Shown: positions 34,835 through 43,286 of the stretch, piece after piece
How the letters are laid out: every line of letters starts with the position of its first letter
Numbering within the stretch: the first letter of the stretch is position 1
NCBI GenBank assembly: GCA_944325865.1
Contig: CALVBS010000001.1
Coordinates: forward strand, 62,001 to 126,000
Source of the DNA: Candidatus Gastranaerophilales bacterium
Lineage (GTDB): Bacteria > Cyanobacteriota > Vampirovibrionia > Gastranaerophilales > Gastranaerophilaceae
Length of the DNA: 64,000 nt
Reading direction: 5' to 3'
Made by a program: the position numbers and the translations under genes
The notes under the pieces: model-generated
What the model was told of the DNA's origin: nothing
The model's database searches: none
Seen by the model: only the letters and a program-made list of their open reading frames with translations

Positions 34835-35663
34835 GATTATTTTTTTGCAGACGATTGTTTATAATGTCTTTTGCTTGTATTGCGGCGGTGACGCATAGTG
34901 CATAGATTAAAGCACTTCTTGCATAGCTCTTAAATCCCCATTTGTGATTCTTATTAATCAATTTCAGATAGTTTTCTTCAAGGCCTGCTTCTTTCGCCAT
35001 CATATATCCTTTTTTGGATGCTGTAAATTCCTCAGCCAATTTTGGCAAAAAGCCTAAAGCTACAATTCCTCCTGTTGAGGCTCTTAGTATATTAATCATT
35101 TTATCGCCGGAAGAAAGTTTATCATTTTCTTTTTGAGGCTTTATTTTACTTGTAAATATTGCAGCTAGCGGTAATCCAAATACAACATATTTGTTATTTG
35201 TATGTTTTGCAAGTTTAAAAAGTTTTGATGATAAACCTGTTTCCTGATTTTTGGCATGTCCGAGTTCATGAAATACAGGCACAAGAAAATCTCTGTTTAT
35301 ATAGACGGTTTTCTCTTTTGGCAAATAGCATGCATTCATTTTTTTGACGATTTGTTCAAATGTTTTTAAAAATCTCTTATCTTCCGGCTTTGGGCTATTT
35401 TCATCAACGAGTTTAATTTTTAAACCAAACTCTTTTAAACCACTTTGTTCAATAGCAGTATCAGCCTTATCTAAAAACACTTGTTTAGCCTCTTCTGAAA
35501 TTTCAAATTTATCCTTATTTGAAACTATAATTTTTTTATTTACTTCAGTGCAAAATTTTAGTGCTGAATACCCAATTCCAGCTGATATAAGTGATGAGGC
35601 AATATTTTTTCTTATCTGTTGATTTTTTGTATTTGTATCAGAAAAATTTATGCTGTTGACCAT
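34827..35663 (-). CDS. Putative membrane zinc metallopeptidase (HELGH)
   Basis: A 278-residue protein with a zinc site HELGH at 132-136 (PVFHELGHAKNQ) and a downstream EEFTASKKGYMMAKEAGL near 205-225, which matches the third-ligand and AS-rich helix of M48/YugP-like peptidases. Hydrophobic stretches are near 20-36, 158-172, 190-205 and 250-265. No signal peptide. The N-terminus MVNSINFSDTNTKNQQ is Asn/Ser-rich like other proteins here. I infer membrane-bound proteolysis; the substrate is unknown. No clear Shine-Dalgarno. Confidence 0.72.
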   Translation of the reverse strand: MVNSINFSDTNTKNQQIRKNIASSLISAGIGYSALKFCTEVNKKIIVSNKDKFEISEEAKQVFLDKADTAIEQSGLKEFGLKIKLVDENSPKPEDKRFLKTFEQIVKKMNACYLPKEKTVYINRDFLVPVFHELGHAKNQETGLSSKLFKLAKHTNNKYVVFGLPLAAIFTSKIKPQKENDKLSSGDKMINILRASTGGIVALGFLPKLAEEFTASKKGYMMAKEAGLEENYLKLINKNHKWGFKSYARSALIYALCVTAAIQAKDIINNRLQKNNPN

Positions 35664-35695
35664 ACTATTTAGAAAACCTGTAAATAAAATTTTTG

Positions 35696-37483
35696 CTACT
35701 TCATAGAATATTCTTCAACTGTTATTACCGGCAAAACAAAACCGAATGTCGCACCTTTGCCGACTTCAGAATGTACAAAAACACGGCCGTTGTGATGCTT
35801 TTCAATAGTTGTTTTAACGAGGTTTAAGCCAAGCCCTGTGCCTTTAATAGTATGAGTGTTATTTTCTACGCGGTAAAATCTGTCAAAAATCTTTTTCTGA
35901 TGCTCTGGTGCAATACCGCAACCATTATCTGTTACCGTTACAGTTATTTCTTTATTATTTGCATCATATTCAAGTTTAACTTTAATTTCACCGTTCTCCG
36001 GAGAATACTTAATTGCGTTAGACAGATAATTCGTTAATGCCCGTTCAATACCATCATAATTAAACATAAATTCAGGAGGATTTGCCGTATTATCTATTGT
36101 GATATGAAGGTTATGCTCTTTAGTCAGGACGTTTACCTGATTTACGCAATCATATATTAATTCTGAAATATTATTTTGCTCTTTTTCAAGTTCTGCATTA
36201 GCTTCGATTCTTGAAAAGTCAAGAATATCATTAACCATTTTATTTAGTCTGATAATTTCCTGATTAATAGTTCCAATAAATTCTTTCTGGGTATCGTAAT
36301 CGAATTCATTACCATAGTTGTAAAGAGTATCTATATAACTTCTCAAAACAGTAACCGGTGTTCTTAACTCATGTGAAACATTGGATATAAAACCTGCTCG
36401 CATCTGTTCCATTTCAGCTTCTTTTGTCATATCAATCAGAACAATTATATAGCCGACGTAATCTTTATTTCTTGTGAACATCGGAGATATGATTGATTTA
36501 ATGACTCTTTCATCTACAATAATATTAAATTCAATAGGTTTGTTTTCGATTTCCTCAAGCGGGGTATCTTTAAATTGTTCAATTTTGTCTTTAAAACAAT
36601 AATTACCGGAAGTATCTATATACTGTTGTATTTGCGTGTTAAGCAGCTGAGTTTCATCCACTTCAAGCAGTTTTTGTGCCGCATTATTTACTAGAACTAC
36701 TTTATCATCATCATCACAAACAACAACACCGTTTGCAATACTTAGTAATACTGCTTCAAGTTTATTTCTTTCAAGGGTTAATTGTTCAATGTTCTGTTCT
36801 TCATAAAGATGAAGTTTGGCAGACATATCATTAAAAGCATCAAACAATTCTTTTACTTCTACACTTACGTCCTGGCCTTCAATTTTGTAACCGAAATTTC
36901 CTGTTGATATATTTTTAACGCCGTTACGTAATATTCTCAGTTCTCGTGTTATCAGATAAGTGTTAATCAGAATTACAAATGCAAACACAATCCACACCAT
37001 CATAAATACAAAAAGAAGTGAGGCTCTTGTTGTTGTTTTGATCTGGTTGACTATATTTCCTGATAGACCTACTGTAACAGAGCCTATAGGGTTATTTTCG
37101 CCAATGGCAGTCATTGGTGAGGTTACTTGAATATTCGGCTTGTTTGAGTCTGACTGAATATCATTTTTATCAGAAAAAATAATTTTTCCGTTTGTGTCTC
37201 TGAACTCTATAAAAACTATATCATTATTGCTTTTTAAAATACTTTTAGAATGAGCTTTGAGGGTATCTTGAATTTTATCGGGAGGAAGGTTTTTGGTGAT
37301 TTCAACACTTTCAATAGCAAGTGTCTTTGAGATTACCTGTCCAAAATTTTGATAACCTTCGTTTAATTTTTTCTGTATATTGAATATCGCAAAAATTGCA
37401 ATAGCAACAATTAAAATTGTACTGATAATCAGCCCGAAAATAATGAGGCGATTTTGCGTTGTCAAACTAACCTTATTATTCAT
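35696..37483 (-). CDS. Membrane sensor histidine kinase (PhoR/WalK-like)
   Basis: A 595-residue sensor. Order: TM1 at 14-34, an extracytoplasmic sensor region to about 150, TM2 at 155-177, HAMP 177-232, PAS about 238-355, HisKA with the phospho-accepting His371 (FISNVSHELRTPV), and a catalytic domain with NAIKYSPENGEI, DNGCGIAPEH and GTGLGLNLVK. No response regulator is adjacent. The start has no Shine-Dalgarno. A perfect extended -10 sits six bases before the ATG, so leaderless translation is likely. Confidence 0.95.
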   Translation of the reverse strand: MNNKVSLTTQNRLIIFGLIISTILIVAIAIFAIFNIQKKLNEGYQNFGQVISKTLAIESVEITKNLPPDKIQDTLKAHSKSILKSNNDIVFIEFRDTNGKIIFSDKNDIQSDSNKPNIQVTSPMTAIGENNPIGSVTVGLSGNIVNQIKTTTRASLLFVFMMVWIVFAFVILINTYLITRELRILRNGVKNISTGNFGYKIEGQDVSVEVKELFDAFNDMSAKLHLYEEQNIEQLTLERNKLEAVLLSIANGVVVCDDDDKVVLVNNAAQKLLEVDETQLLNTQIQQYIDTSGNYCFKDKIEQFKDTPLEEIENKPIEFNIIVDERVIKSIISPMFTRNKDYVGYIIVLIDMTKEAEMEQMRAGFISNVSHELRTPVTVLRSYIDTLYNYGNEFDYDTQKEFIGTINQEIIRLNKMVNDILDFSRIEANAELEKEQNNISELIYDCVNQVNVLTKEHNLHITIDNTANPPEFMFNYDGIERALTNYLSNAIKYSPENGEIKVKLEYDANNKEITVTVTDNGCGIAPEHQKKIFDRFYRVENNTHTIKGTGLGLNLVKTTIEKHHNGRVFVHSEVGKGATFGFVLPVITVEEYSMK

Positions 37484-37489
37484 GACTAA

Positions 37490-37498
37490 ATTATACCA
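37490..37498 (-). promoter_or_regulatory. Extended -10 promoter of the histidine kinase, leaderless
   Basis: On the minus strand TGGTATAAT (TGn plus perfect TATAAT) is followed by six bases (TTAGTC) and the ATG at 37483. This is the same spacing as at metF and the SulP gene. Confidence 0.6.
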
Positions 37499-37530
37499 TC
37501 TCTAGTATCGACAATCAACAAATACAAATA

Positions 37531-37559
37531 TTGCACTGAATAAAAAAATATGCTATAAT
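37531..37559 (+). promoter_or_regulatory. Strong promoter of the poly-G prepilin gene
   Basis: -35 TTGCAC (37531-37536), exactly 17 bases, -10 TATAAT (37554-37559) preceded by TGC, an extended -10. Predicted start near 37566, 40 bases before the ATG. A perfect AAGGAGG ribosome site lies at 37592-37598. Confidence 0.75.
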
Positions 37560-37605
37560 TAATTTGTTGTTTTGTTGTTATATAGATACATAAGGAGGAT
37601 TAAGT

Positions 37606-38525
37606 ATGCTACAAATCAGTCATATTAACCATTTCGGGGGGGGGGGCTCTCGACTCTTAGCTTATTAGCAGCTTTTTGTCAAGTTAAATTTTCGTTTTTA
37701 TCTTTTTTTCATCCATTAAAACTTATTTTAAACTTAAAATCTTTATTTAAAAAAAATTTAAGTAAGAATTATGCATTTACGCTAGCAGAGGTTCTGATTA
37801 CTCTTGGTATAATCGGCGTTGTTGCAGCAATGACTTTACCTACATTAATACAAAAGCACAATGATCTTGTAAAGGTTACTAAACTTAAAAAATTTATGAG
37901 TGTTATGAATAGTGCATTGACAATGTCTATTCAAGATAATGGGCCTATTGATTCATGGAACTTAACAAATACTGTATTTGACGAAGACTCTGGCTTAAAT
38001 ACAGATGAGTCAGCAGTAGGACAGAATTTACTTATGAAGTACATACTTCCGTATTTAAAGTATATAAAATTTTGTGAAGTCGGAAGTCCTGATTGCAACT
38101 CATATGACCGTTTTTCCCTTGACGGAACAAAATTTTCCAGTTTTACCGATAGGGTTATTTTAGCGGATGGCTCAGCTTTTCTTGGTGTTGTTGTAACGGA
38201 TTCTACCTGCAAAACTAATGTGGGCAATAACAGGCAACTTCAAAATATATGCGGTCAACTATTTTTTGATACAAACGGGGCACAGAGGCGTCCAAACAGA
38301 TTAGGAGATGACATATTTTTATTCTGGTTTACTAAGTATGGAGTTTTTCCAATGGGGACAGCTATGGAAACTTCAGCAGGTTATAGTTTTGATAATAGTT
38401 GTAGTATATCAGTCTCAAATAGACTTAATGGTTATGGCTGCACCGCATGGGCAATATATAATGGAAATCTTGATTACAAATATTGTAATGACTTAAGTTG
38501 GAATGGAAAGACAAAATGCAACTAA
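37606..38525 (+). CDS. Phase-variable type IV prepilin-like protein, OFF in this sequence
   Basis: The ATG at 37606 has a perfect AAGGAGG. Reading from it gives MLQISHINHFGGGG and then, after 11 G, a TAG at 37666-37668 (20 residues). The downstream pilin frame is open from the G run to TAA/TAG-free 38525. It carries NYAFTLAEV (prepilin cleavage, Glu+5), the helix LITLGIIGVVAAMTLP, and a C-terminal domain with FFDTNGAQRRPN and GYGCTAWAI. It has no ATG, GTG or TTG before the helix and a stop at 37626. One added G (12) or two lost (9) would fuse them into a prepilin of about 306 residues with a 57-residue leader. Confidence 0.75.
37636..37646 (+). repeat. Poly-G tract of 11, likely slippage switch
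   Basis: Eleven consecutive G in an AT-rich region, from codon 11 of the prepilin frame onward. No other homopolymer of G or C this long appears in the window. Frame logic is in the prepilin entry. Confidence 0.85.
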
Positions 38526-38529
38526 AAAA

Positions 38530-38559
38530 AATACCGCTTTGCAAAGCGGTATTTTTTTT
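38530..38559. terminator. Bidirectional hairpin terminator
   Basis: Perfect palindrome ATACCGCTTT and AAAGCGGTAT (38531-38552) with A-run to the left and TTTTTTTT to the right. It serves the prepilin on plus and the FAD protein on minus. Confidence 0.9.
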
Positions 38560-38574
38560 AGTTATACAATTTAT

Positions 38575-39948
38575 TTATCGTGAACAAATAGTTCTTGCAA
38601 CATGTACGCCTGATGCTGAAGCTTGAATTAGGCCTCGGGTTACTCCTGCACCATCACCGATTGTAAACAAGTTTTTAACGCCTTCTGTTTCAAGTTCGTT
38701 TGTTAATTTTACTCTTGCTGAATAGAACTTAACTTCAATACCGTAAAGAAGAGTATATCTTGAAGCAGTTCCGGGACAAACTTTATCAAGTGCATACAGC
38801 ATTTCAATGATACTTGTCATTTGTCTGTATGGAATTACAAGACTTAAATCCCCAGGAGTTGCACAGGTAAGAGTCGGTGTAAGAATGCTTGATTTGATTC
38901 TTTCAGGTGTTGAACGGCGTCCTTCCAAAAGGTCACCGAATCTTTGTACAAGTATGCCGCCGCCAAGCATATTGGCAAGGCTTGCTATATGTTGTCCGTA
39001 CTGAATAGGTTCTTTAAACGGTTCAGTAAATTTTTCACTTACCAGAAGTGCAAAGTTTGTATTATTTGTTGTTTTTTCAGCATAGCTGTGCCCGTTAACC
39101 GTTGCAATTCCATTGTAATTTTCCTGAACAACCTCTCCGTTCGGGTTCATGCAGAATGTTCTTACTTCATCTCCGAACGTTGGTGAATGATAAATCAGTT
39201 TTGATTCATATAATTTATCTGTCAACGGCTGGAATACAGGAGCCGGAAGCTCGACACGCACCCCTACATCAACAGCATTATTCACCATACCTATTTTATT
39301 TTTTGCAAATTCTTTAGTAAGCCAATCCGCTCCTTCTCTTCCCGGAGCAATAATTGTGTATTCTGCATGAATTGTCTCTCCGTTATCAAGAACGATACCT
39401 TTGACTTGTTCGCATTCTACAATAAGACTTTTTGCAACAACATTATTCAGGATAGTTATTCTTTCTGCCAGATAATCCTGCATATTCTTTAAAACATCAA
39501 GACTTCTTTCAGTTCCCAGATGTCTTACCGGTGAGTGAACCAATTTAAGCTCTGCCAGTACAGCCTGACTTTCAAGTTCTCTGAAAACCTTCATGTCTGT
39601 ACCAAATACTTCTTCAGTTGCTCCGAAATCTAGATATAATTTGTCTGAATAGCTGATAAGTTCTTCTACTTTTTCCCTTGACATATAGTCAACAAGATGT
39701 CCACCGACATCCGGAGTAAGTGTAAGTTTGCCGTCGGAAAATGCTCCGGCTCCTCCCCAGCCGCATAGCAATCCACACTTTTTACATGTAGGACATTTTT
39801 CATATCCCTCTCTCAAAAGACATTTTCTCTTTTCTATTTTTTCGCCTTTTTCTATTAAAACTACTTTCCAGTCAGGTTTAAGTTTTGTAATTTCAAGAGC
39901 CGCAAAAATTCCGGCAGGACCTGCACCGATAATAGCTACATTATACAT
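38575..39948 (-). CDS. FAD-dependent oxidoreductase (COG2509-type)
   Basis: A 457-residue flavoprotein. The dinucleotide-binding start is NVAIIGAGPAGIFAAL at residue 3, followed by a Cys cluster (CPTCKKCGLLCGWGGAGAFSDGK) that may bind metal or iron-sulfur, and a C-terminal FTIGDGAGVTRGLIQASASG that closes the FAD site. The family is conserved but its substrate is unknown. I chose the ATG at 39948 (MYNVAII) because GAGGA lies about 13 bases upstream. A TTG at 39978 would add ten polar residues. Single gene. Confidence 0.88.
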   Translation of the reverse strand: MYNVAIIGAGPAGIFAALEITKLKPDWKVVLIEKGEKIEKRKCLLREGYEKCPTCKKCGLLCGWGGAGAFSDGKLTLTPDVGGHLVDYMSREKVEELISYSDKLYLDFGATEEVFGTDMKVFRELESQAVLAELKLVHSPVRHLGTERSLDVLKNMQDYLAERITILNNVVAKSLIVECEQVKGIVLDNGETIHAEYTIIAPGREGADWLTKEFAKNKIGMVNNAVDVGVRVELPAPVFQPLTDKLYESKLIYHSPTFGDEVRTFCMNPNGEVVQENYNGIATVNGHSYAEKTTNNTNFALLVSEKFTEPFKEPIQYGQHIASLANMLGGGILVQRFGDLLEGRRSTPERIKSSILTPTLTCATPGDLSLVIPYRQMTSIIEMLYALDKVCPGTASRYTLLYGIEVKFYSARVKLTNELETEGVKNLFTIGDGAGVTRGLIQASASGVHVARTICSR

Positions 39949-40040
39949 CTGATTTTGTTCCTCTTTATTTTGTGCCAACCAGATTAATATAGCCTAAACA
40001 TATTTATTTTAAAAGGCTTTATGAAGATAATGTTAAATTA

Positions 40041-40610
40041 TTATTTCCAGTTAATTTCATCAATTTTAAGTTTAAAACTATTTTTTCCGTAAGTGCCGGA
40101 ACTTGTAGTTTTAATTTCAAGAATTACAGGTTTATTGTCAAGTTTTGCTCTTGCATTAGGGTTATGCAGACAGTTATGAAGATAATTCCCGTAGTTTTTC
40201 TTTGCAGCATAAAGTTCAAAACTATCTTTTAAATTATAATCATTTTGCATTTGTCGGGCCAATCCTAAATTCCTTCCAAGCTCCTTTAATTTTTCTGCGT
40301 GTTTTCCGGTTACAATATACCAGTTATGACCGTCGTTTACACATCTGAAAAAGTCAGAAGCTGTTTGAAATTTAGTCTTAATATATCCTTTTAGACCTGT
40401 ATAGTAATTATAATCTTTGTCGGCCTTTCCGTATTTATGAGCTATAAATTTATCAGTATCAGATTTTTCCGTAGGACCTGCCAGAAGCTTCATAAACATT
40501 CTGCCGGCTTTTTGAATATTTTTAGGATCGGTTGACGGTTTGCCGTCTATTATAACCTTAAAAGGTACAACTCCCGTAAAATTTTGACTATTAACATTAT
40601 TAATCTGCAC
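40041..40610 (-). CDS. Hypothetical protein with N-terminal FTG motif
   Basis: A 189-residue soluble protein, no known family. It begins MQINNVNSQNFTGVVPFKV, with the F-T-G motif at 11-13, then a basic, Tyr- and Asn-rich globular region (DGHNWYIVTGKHAEKLKEL). The start is GTG with AAGGAG nine bases upstream. No signal peptide or membrane helix. Single gene between the FAD protein and the smc operon, all on minus. Confidence 0.72.
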   Translation of the reverse strand: MQINNVNSQNFTGVVPFKVIIDGKPSTDPKNIQKAGRMFMKLLAGPTEKSDTDKFIAHKYGKADKDYNYYTGLKGYIKTKFQTASDFFRCVNDGHNWYIVTGKHAEKLKELGRNLGLARQMQNDYNLKDSFELYAAKKNYGNYLHNCLHNPNARAKLDNKPVILEIKTTSSGTYGKNSFKLKIDEINWK

Positions 40611-40659
40611 GCAAAAACTCCTTTTTCAGTATAAAAAACATAAAGATTTTTTTTTGCTA

Positions 40660-41994
40660 TTATTTCATTTTATCTTTAAACGGTCTTTGTTTCGTTTCCA
40701 TTGCGTGTTTTATATTGCTGATTAGTTCCTGAATTTCTCCGGAATTATTTATATTTCTGGCTGTTTGAGCATATTGAAGTGCCTGCTCCGGTTTGTTGTT
40801 GTTAAGATAGGTTACTGCGATATTAAAATATATAATATATTCTTCATTTTCAGTTTGACACAATTCAAGTGCTTTTTTGAAATTTTTAATAGCGGCATTT
40901 ATATTGCCGATTTCACTGTAGGCAGTTCCCAGATCTATGTATCCGTTAGGAAGATTCGGTGCTGTTTTTATGTAATTTTTGGCTTCTTGAATTTTCCTTT
41001 TGTTAATTTTATCAATACCGCCAAGCACAATCGGAGAATATATCAGCCCTTCTGTATTAAGTTTGTTCAGCGGCGTATTTGTAATTGTCGGAGTCATATT
41101 GTAGAGCAGTCTGATTGTATTTAAATCTTTTGACGAAATATATTGAAAATTGCTTCTGAATCGTGTAAAAATGCTATTTTGATTTTGTTCGGAAGACATA
41201 TACATAAGATCTTCGGAACTATAGCTGTGTCCCATTATACCTAATGCGTGCCCTATTTCATGTAAAATAGTGTTGTATAATTCTTTATCAGAAAAATAGT
41301 TTCCGTACGCATCTTTGTCATACAAAGTTATAGTCATTTTTTTTAATCTGCGATTCTGTATTGTTGGAATGGTATAAGCGACAACATATTTACATCCTCT
41401 GCTGTCACAGCTGCTTTTTGGAAGTGGAAGAAATTTTACTACAATGTCCGCATTTCTGGGGTTATCCACTGTTTTAAATTTGATAAATCCGGTTGAGGTT
41501 TCCCACTGGGCAAAAGCTTTTGAAATTTCATCTTTATAATATTGCGGAAAATTATCGGTTTGCGGAAACTCGATTGCAATTTTCAAAGGAAATGTTGCCG
41601 GATTCCAGCGTAAAATATTACTGTCATATGGAGCCTGTTCAATATAATTTATTCCGTAATTTATTCCGATTTGAGTATTCCAGGAATAAATCTGCTGTTT
41701 TGCATGGAATCTTGCCCGATCATCCTTTTTGCTTTCTGATAATTCAAAAACTTCTTTCTGGATTTTTAGTGTGGGTTTTAATTTGGAAAGAGTCAGGGCA
41801 TACTGGTATCTGTAATCAGAGTTTTGCGGTGCAAGATTTTTCGCATTTGTAATATATTTATATGCTTTTACAAAATCCTGTTTATCAAATGCTGATTTAC
41901 TCATGTTAAAATACAGAACGGGAAGACTTTTTACACACACAACAAAAATAACAGCAGCAACAAGTAATCCCGTAAGGAATTTACGAAAGCTCAT
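40660..41994 (-). CDS. Matrixin-like metalloprotease with TPR repeats
   Basis: A 444-residue protein with an N-terminal signal anchor (FLTGLLVAAVIFVVCVKSLPVL). Short TPR-like helices run at 35-100. A metzincin domain follows with HEIGHALGIMGHS (His245, Glu246, His249, His256) and a DLMYMS Met-turn near 262. C-terminal TPR units lie at about 350-430. The zinc motif has one extra residue before the third His compared with HExxHxxGxxH, a form I recall from cyanobacterial matrixins. It overlaps scpB by 14 bases, so it is the last gene of the smc operon, an unexpected partner. Confidence 0.85.
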   Translation of the reverse strand: MSFRKFLTGLLVAAVIFVVCVKSLPVLYFNMSKSAFDKQDFVKAYKYITNAKNLAPQNSDYRYQYALTLSKLKPTLKIQKEVFELSESKKDDRARFHAKQQIYSWNTQIGINYGINYIEQAPYDSNILRWNPATFPLKIAIEFPQTDNFPQYYKDEISKAFAQWETSTGFIKFKTVDNPRNADIVVKFLPLPKSSCDSRGCKYVVAYTIPTIQNRRLKKMTITLYDKDAYGNYFSDKELYNTILHEIGHALGIMGHSYSSEDLMYMSSEQNQNSIFTRFRSNFQYISSKDLNTIRLLYNMTPTITNTPLNKLNTEGLIYSPIVLGGIDKINKRKIQEAKNYIKTAPNLPNGYIDLGTAYSEIGNINAAIKNFKKALELCQTENEEYIIYFNIAVTYLNNNKPEQALQYAQTARNINNSGEIQELISNIKHAMETKQRPFKDKMK

Positions 41995-42508
41995 TGTCTT
42001 TTACTCCCTTATCAATTTCAAGCAATTTTGCAAGCGAGCGTGTATCTCCTTTTAATTTAAAATATTCAGCAAATTTAGGAGTTGTTTTTAAATTGTAGCT
42101 TCGACCATTTTTGTCTTTAGTTCGGCTTATAAGCCCTTTTTCCAGTAATTCCTGTACATGTTCATAGGCATTTGAACCGCGAAGTTCTTTTAAATCTGTC
42201 TGTCGAATAGGTTCTTTTAGTGCGATGACGGAAAGTGTTCGCAATACTGCCGGTTTAAGTTCAACAGGACAAAGTTTTTCTACGATATCCATATGTTCTT
42301 CTTTTACCTGAAGAATGTAGCCGTTCTCATCGTCAATTTCCAGAGCACCTTCTCTTGAAGCATAATCCATAATAAGTTCAAGCATAGCTTCTTCAACTTT
42401 ATCAACATCTTCTTCATTCAATATATCTGCAATTTCTTTAATAGAAAGTGCCTGAGCCGTTGTGAATAAAACAGCTTCAATCCTGGCTTTCAACTGTTCC
42501 ATGTTCAC
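41981..42508 (-). CDS. scpB: Condensin accessory protein ScpB
   Basis: A 175-residue winged-helix protein of the SMC complex. Landmarks: KARIEAVLFTTAQALSIKEIA at the start, VLRTLSVIALKEPIRQTDLKELRGSNA in the second domain, and ISRTKDKNGRSYNLKTTPKF. It binds the ScpA kleisin. It overlaps scpA by 32 bases. Confidence 0.95.
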   Translation of the reverse strand: MNMEQLKARIEAVLFTTAQALSIKEIADILNEEDVDKVEEAMLELIMDYASREGALEIDDENGYILQVKEEHMDIVEKLCPVELKPAVLRTLSVIALKEPIRQTDLKELRGSNAYEHVQELLEKGLISRTKDKNGRSYNLKTTPKFAEYFKLKGDTRSLAKLLEIDKGVKDNELS

Positions 42509-43286
42509 CTCTGACTACATACAAGTCTGAATAAAATTCATCCTGAACCAAATCATAATCACTTTCTGCTGATAAAAACAATAATGCGATATATGCACTG
42601 ATTTTATCCATACCCAAAAGTGTAAGTTCATTTAATTCTATTTTTTCTTCTTTTTCAAAAATTTGTGCCAAATTTTCTTTTAATCTTAAAACACAATCTT
42701 CAATGTATTCTTCGTGTGCAAGGTTAATGATATCATCAGGAGTAAACCTCGCATATGAACTTACCCTGTTTTTTGCTCTTTCGTGAGCCTGTTTTAATGA
42801 CTGTTTTTTCTCGAGTTTTTCGTAAAATTCTAACTGGCGAATCAAATCCCGCAGGGTTACCACACGATTTCTGTTAAGTCTTACGCTGGTTCTTCTCTGT
42901 AAAACGTCATCTATTGTTTGGGCATTAGCAGTAGGAATATAATCCTCTTCCGGATATTCAACCAGAAACCCATCATCATCAAACTCAAGATTATTTTCCG
43001 GCTCATCCTGAAACTGCAAAACATCTACACCGTCAAGAACTTTTGATTTCATATTCAAAAGTACTGATGCAAACAAAAAAGCACGGCCTGTTAGTCTTAG
43101 ATTTTGAGATTTCATCTCACACAGATGTGCCAGATATTTATCTGTGATATCAACAATGTTAATATTCCATGGATCAATTTTGCCGGATTTAGCCATATCA
43201 ACCAGAAAACCAATGCCTTCGTTATCAACATTGCGTTCAATTTCAGGTAAATCTAAATTATTTTGTTTTACAGCTAAAGCTTCCAT
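42477..43286 (-). CDS. scpA: Segregation and condensation protein ScpA (kleisin)
   Basis: A 269-residue kleisin that bridges the SMC heads. Family features are GIGFLVDMAKSGKIDPWNINIVDITDKYL-like sequence at the start (SGKIDPWNINIVDI), RLTGRAFLFASVLLNMKSK, and the C-terminal winged helix (AYIALLFLSAESDYDLVQDEFYSD). A central acidic linker is present. The stop of smc and the ATG overlap (TGATG), so translation is coupled. Confidence 0.95.
   Translation of the reverse strand: MEALAVKQNNLDLPEIERNVDNEGIGFLVDMAKSGKIDPWNINIVDITDKYLAHLCEMKSQNLRLTGRAFLFASVLLNMKSKVLDGVDVLQFQDEPENNLEFDDDGFLVEYPEEDYIPTANAQTIDDVLQRRTSVRLNRNRVVTLRDLIRQLEFYEKLEKKQSLKQAHERAKNRVSSYARFTPDDIINLAHEEYIEDCVLRLKENLAQIFEKEEKIELNELTLLGMDKISAYIALLFLSAESDYDLVQDEFYSDLYVVRGEHGTVESQD

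Noticed and set aside
37830-38525. Prepilin gene annotated from the ATG at 37830
   Set aside because: That ATG lies within the pilin helix, after the processing motif. The true start is ATG 37606 through the poly-G tract.
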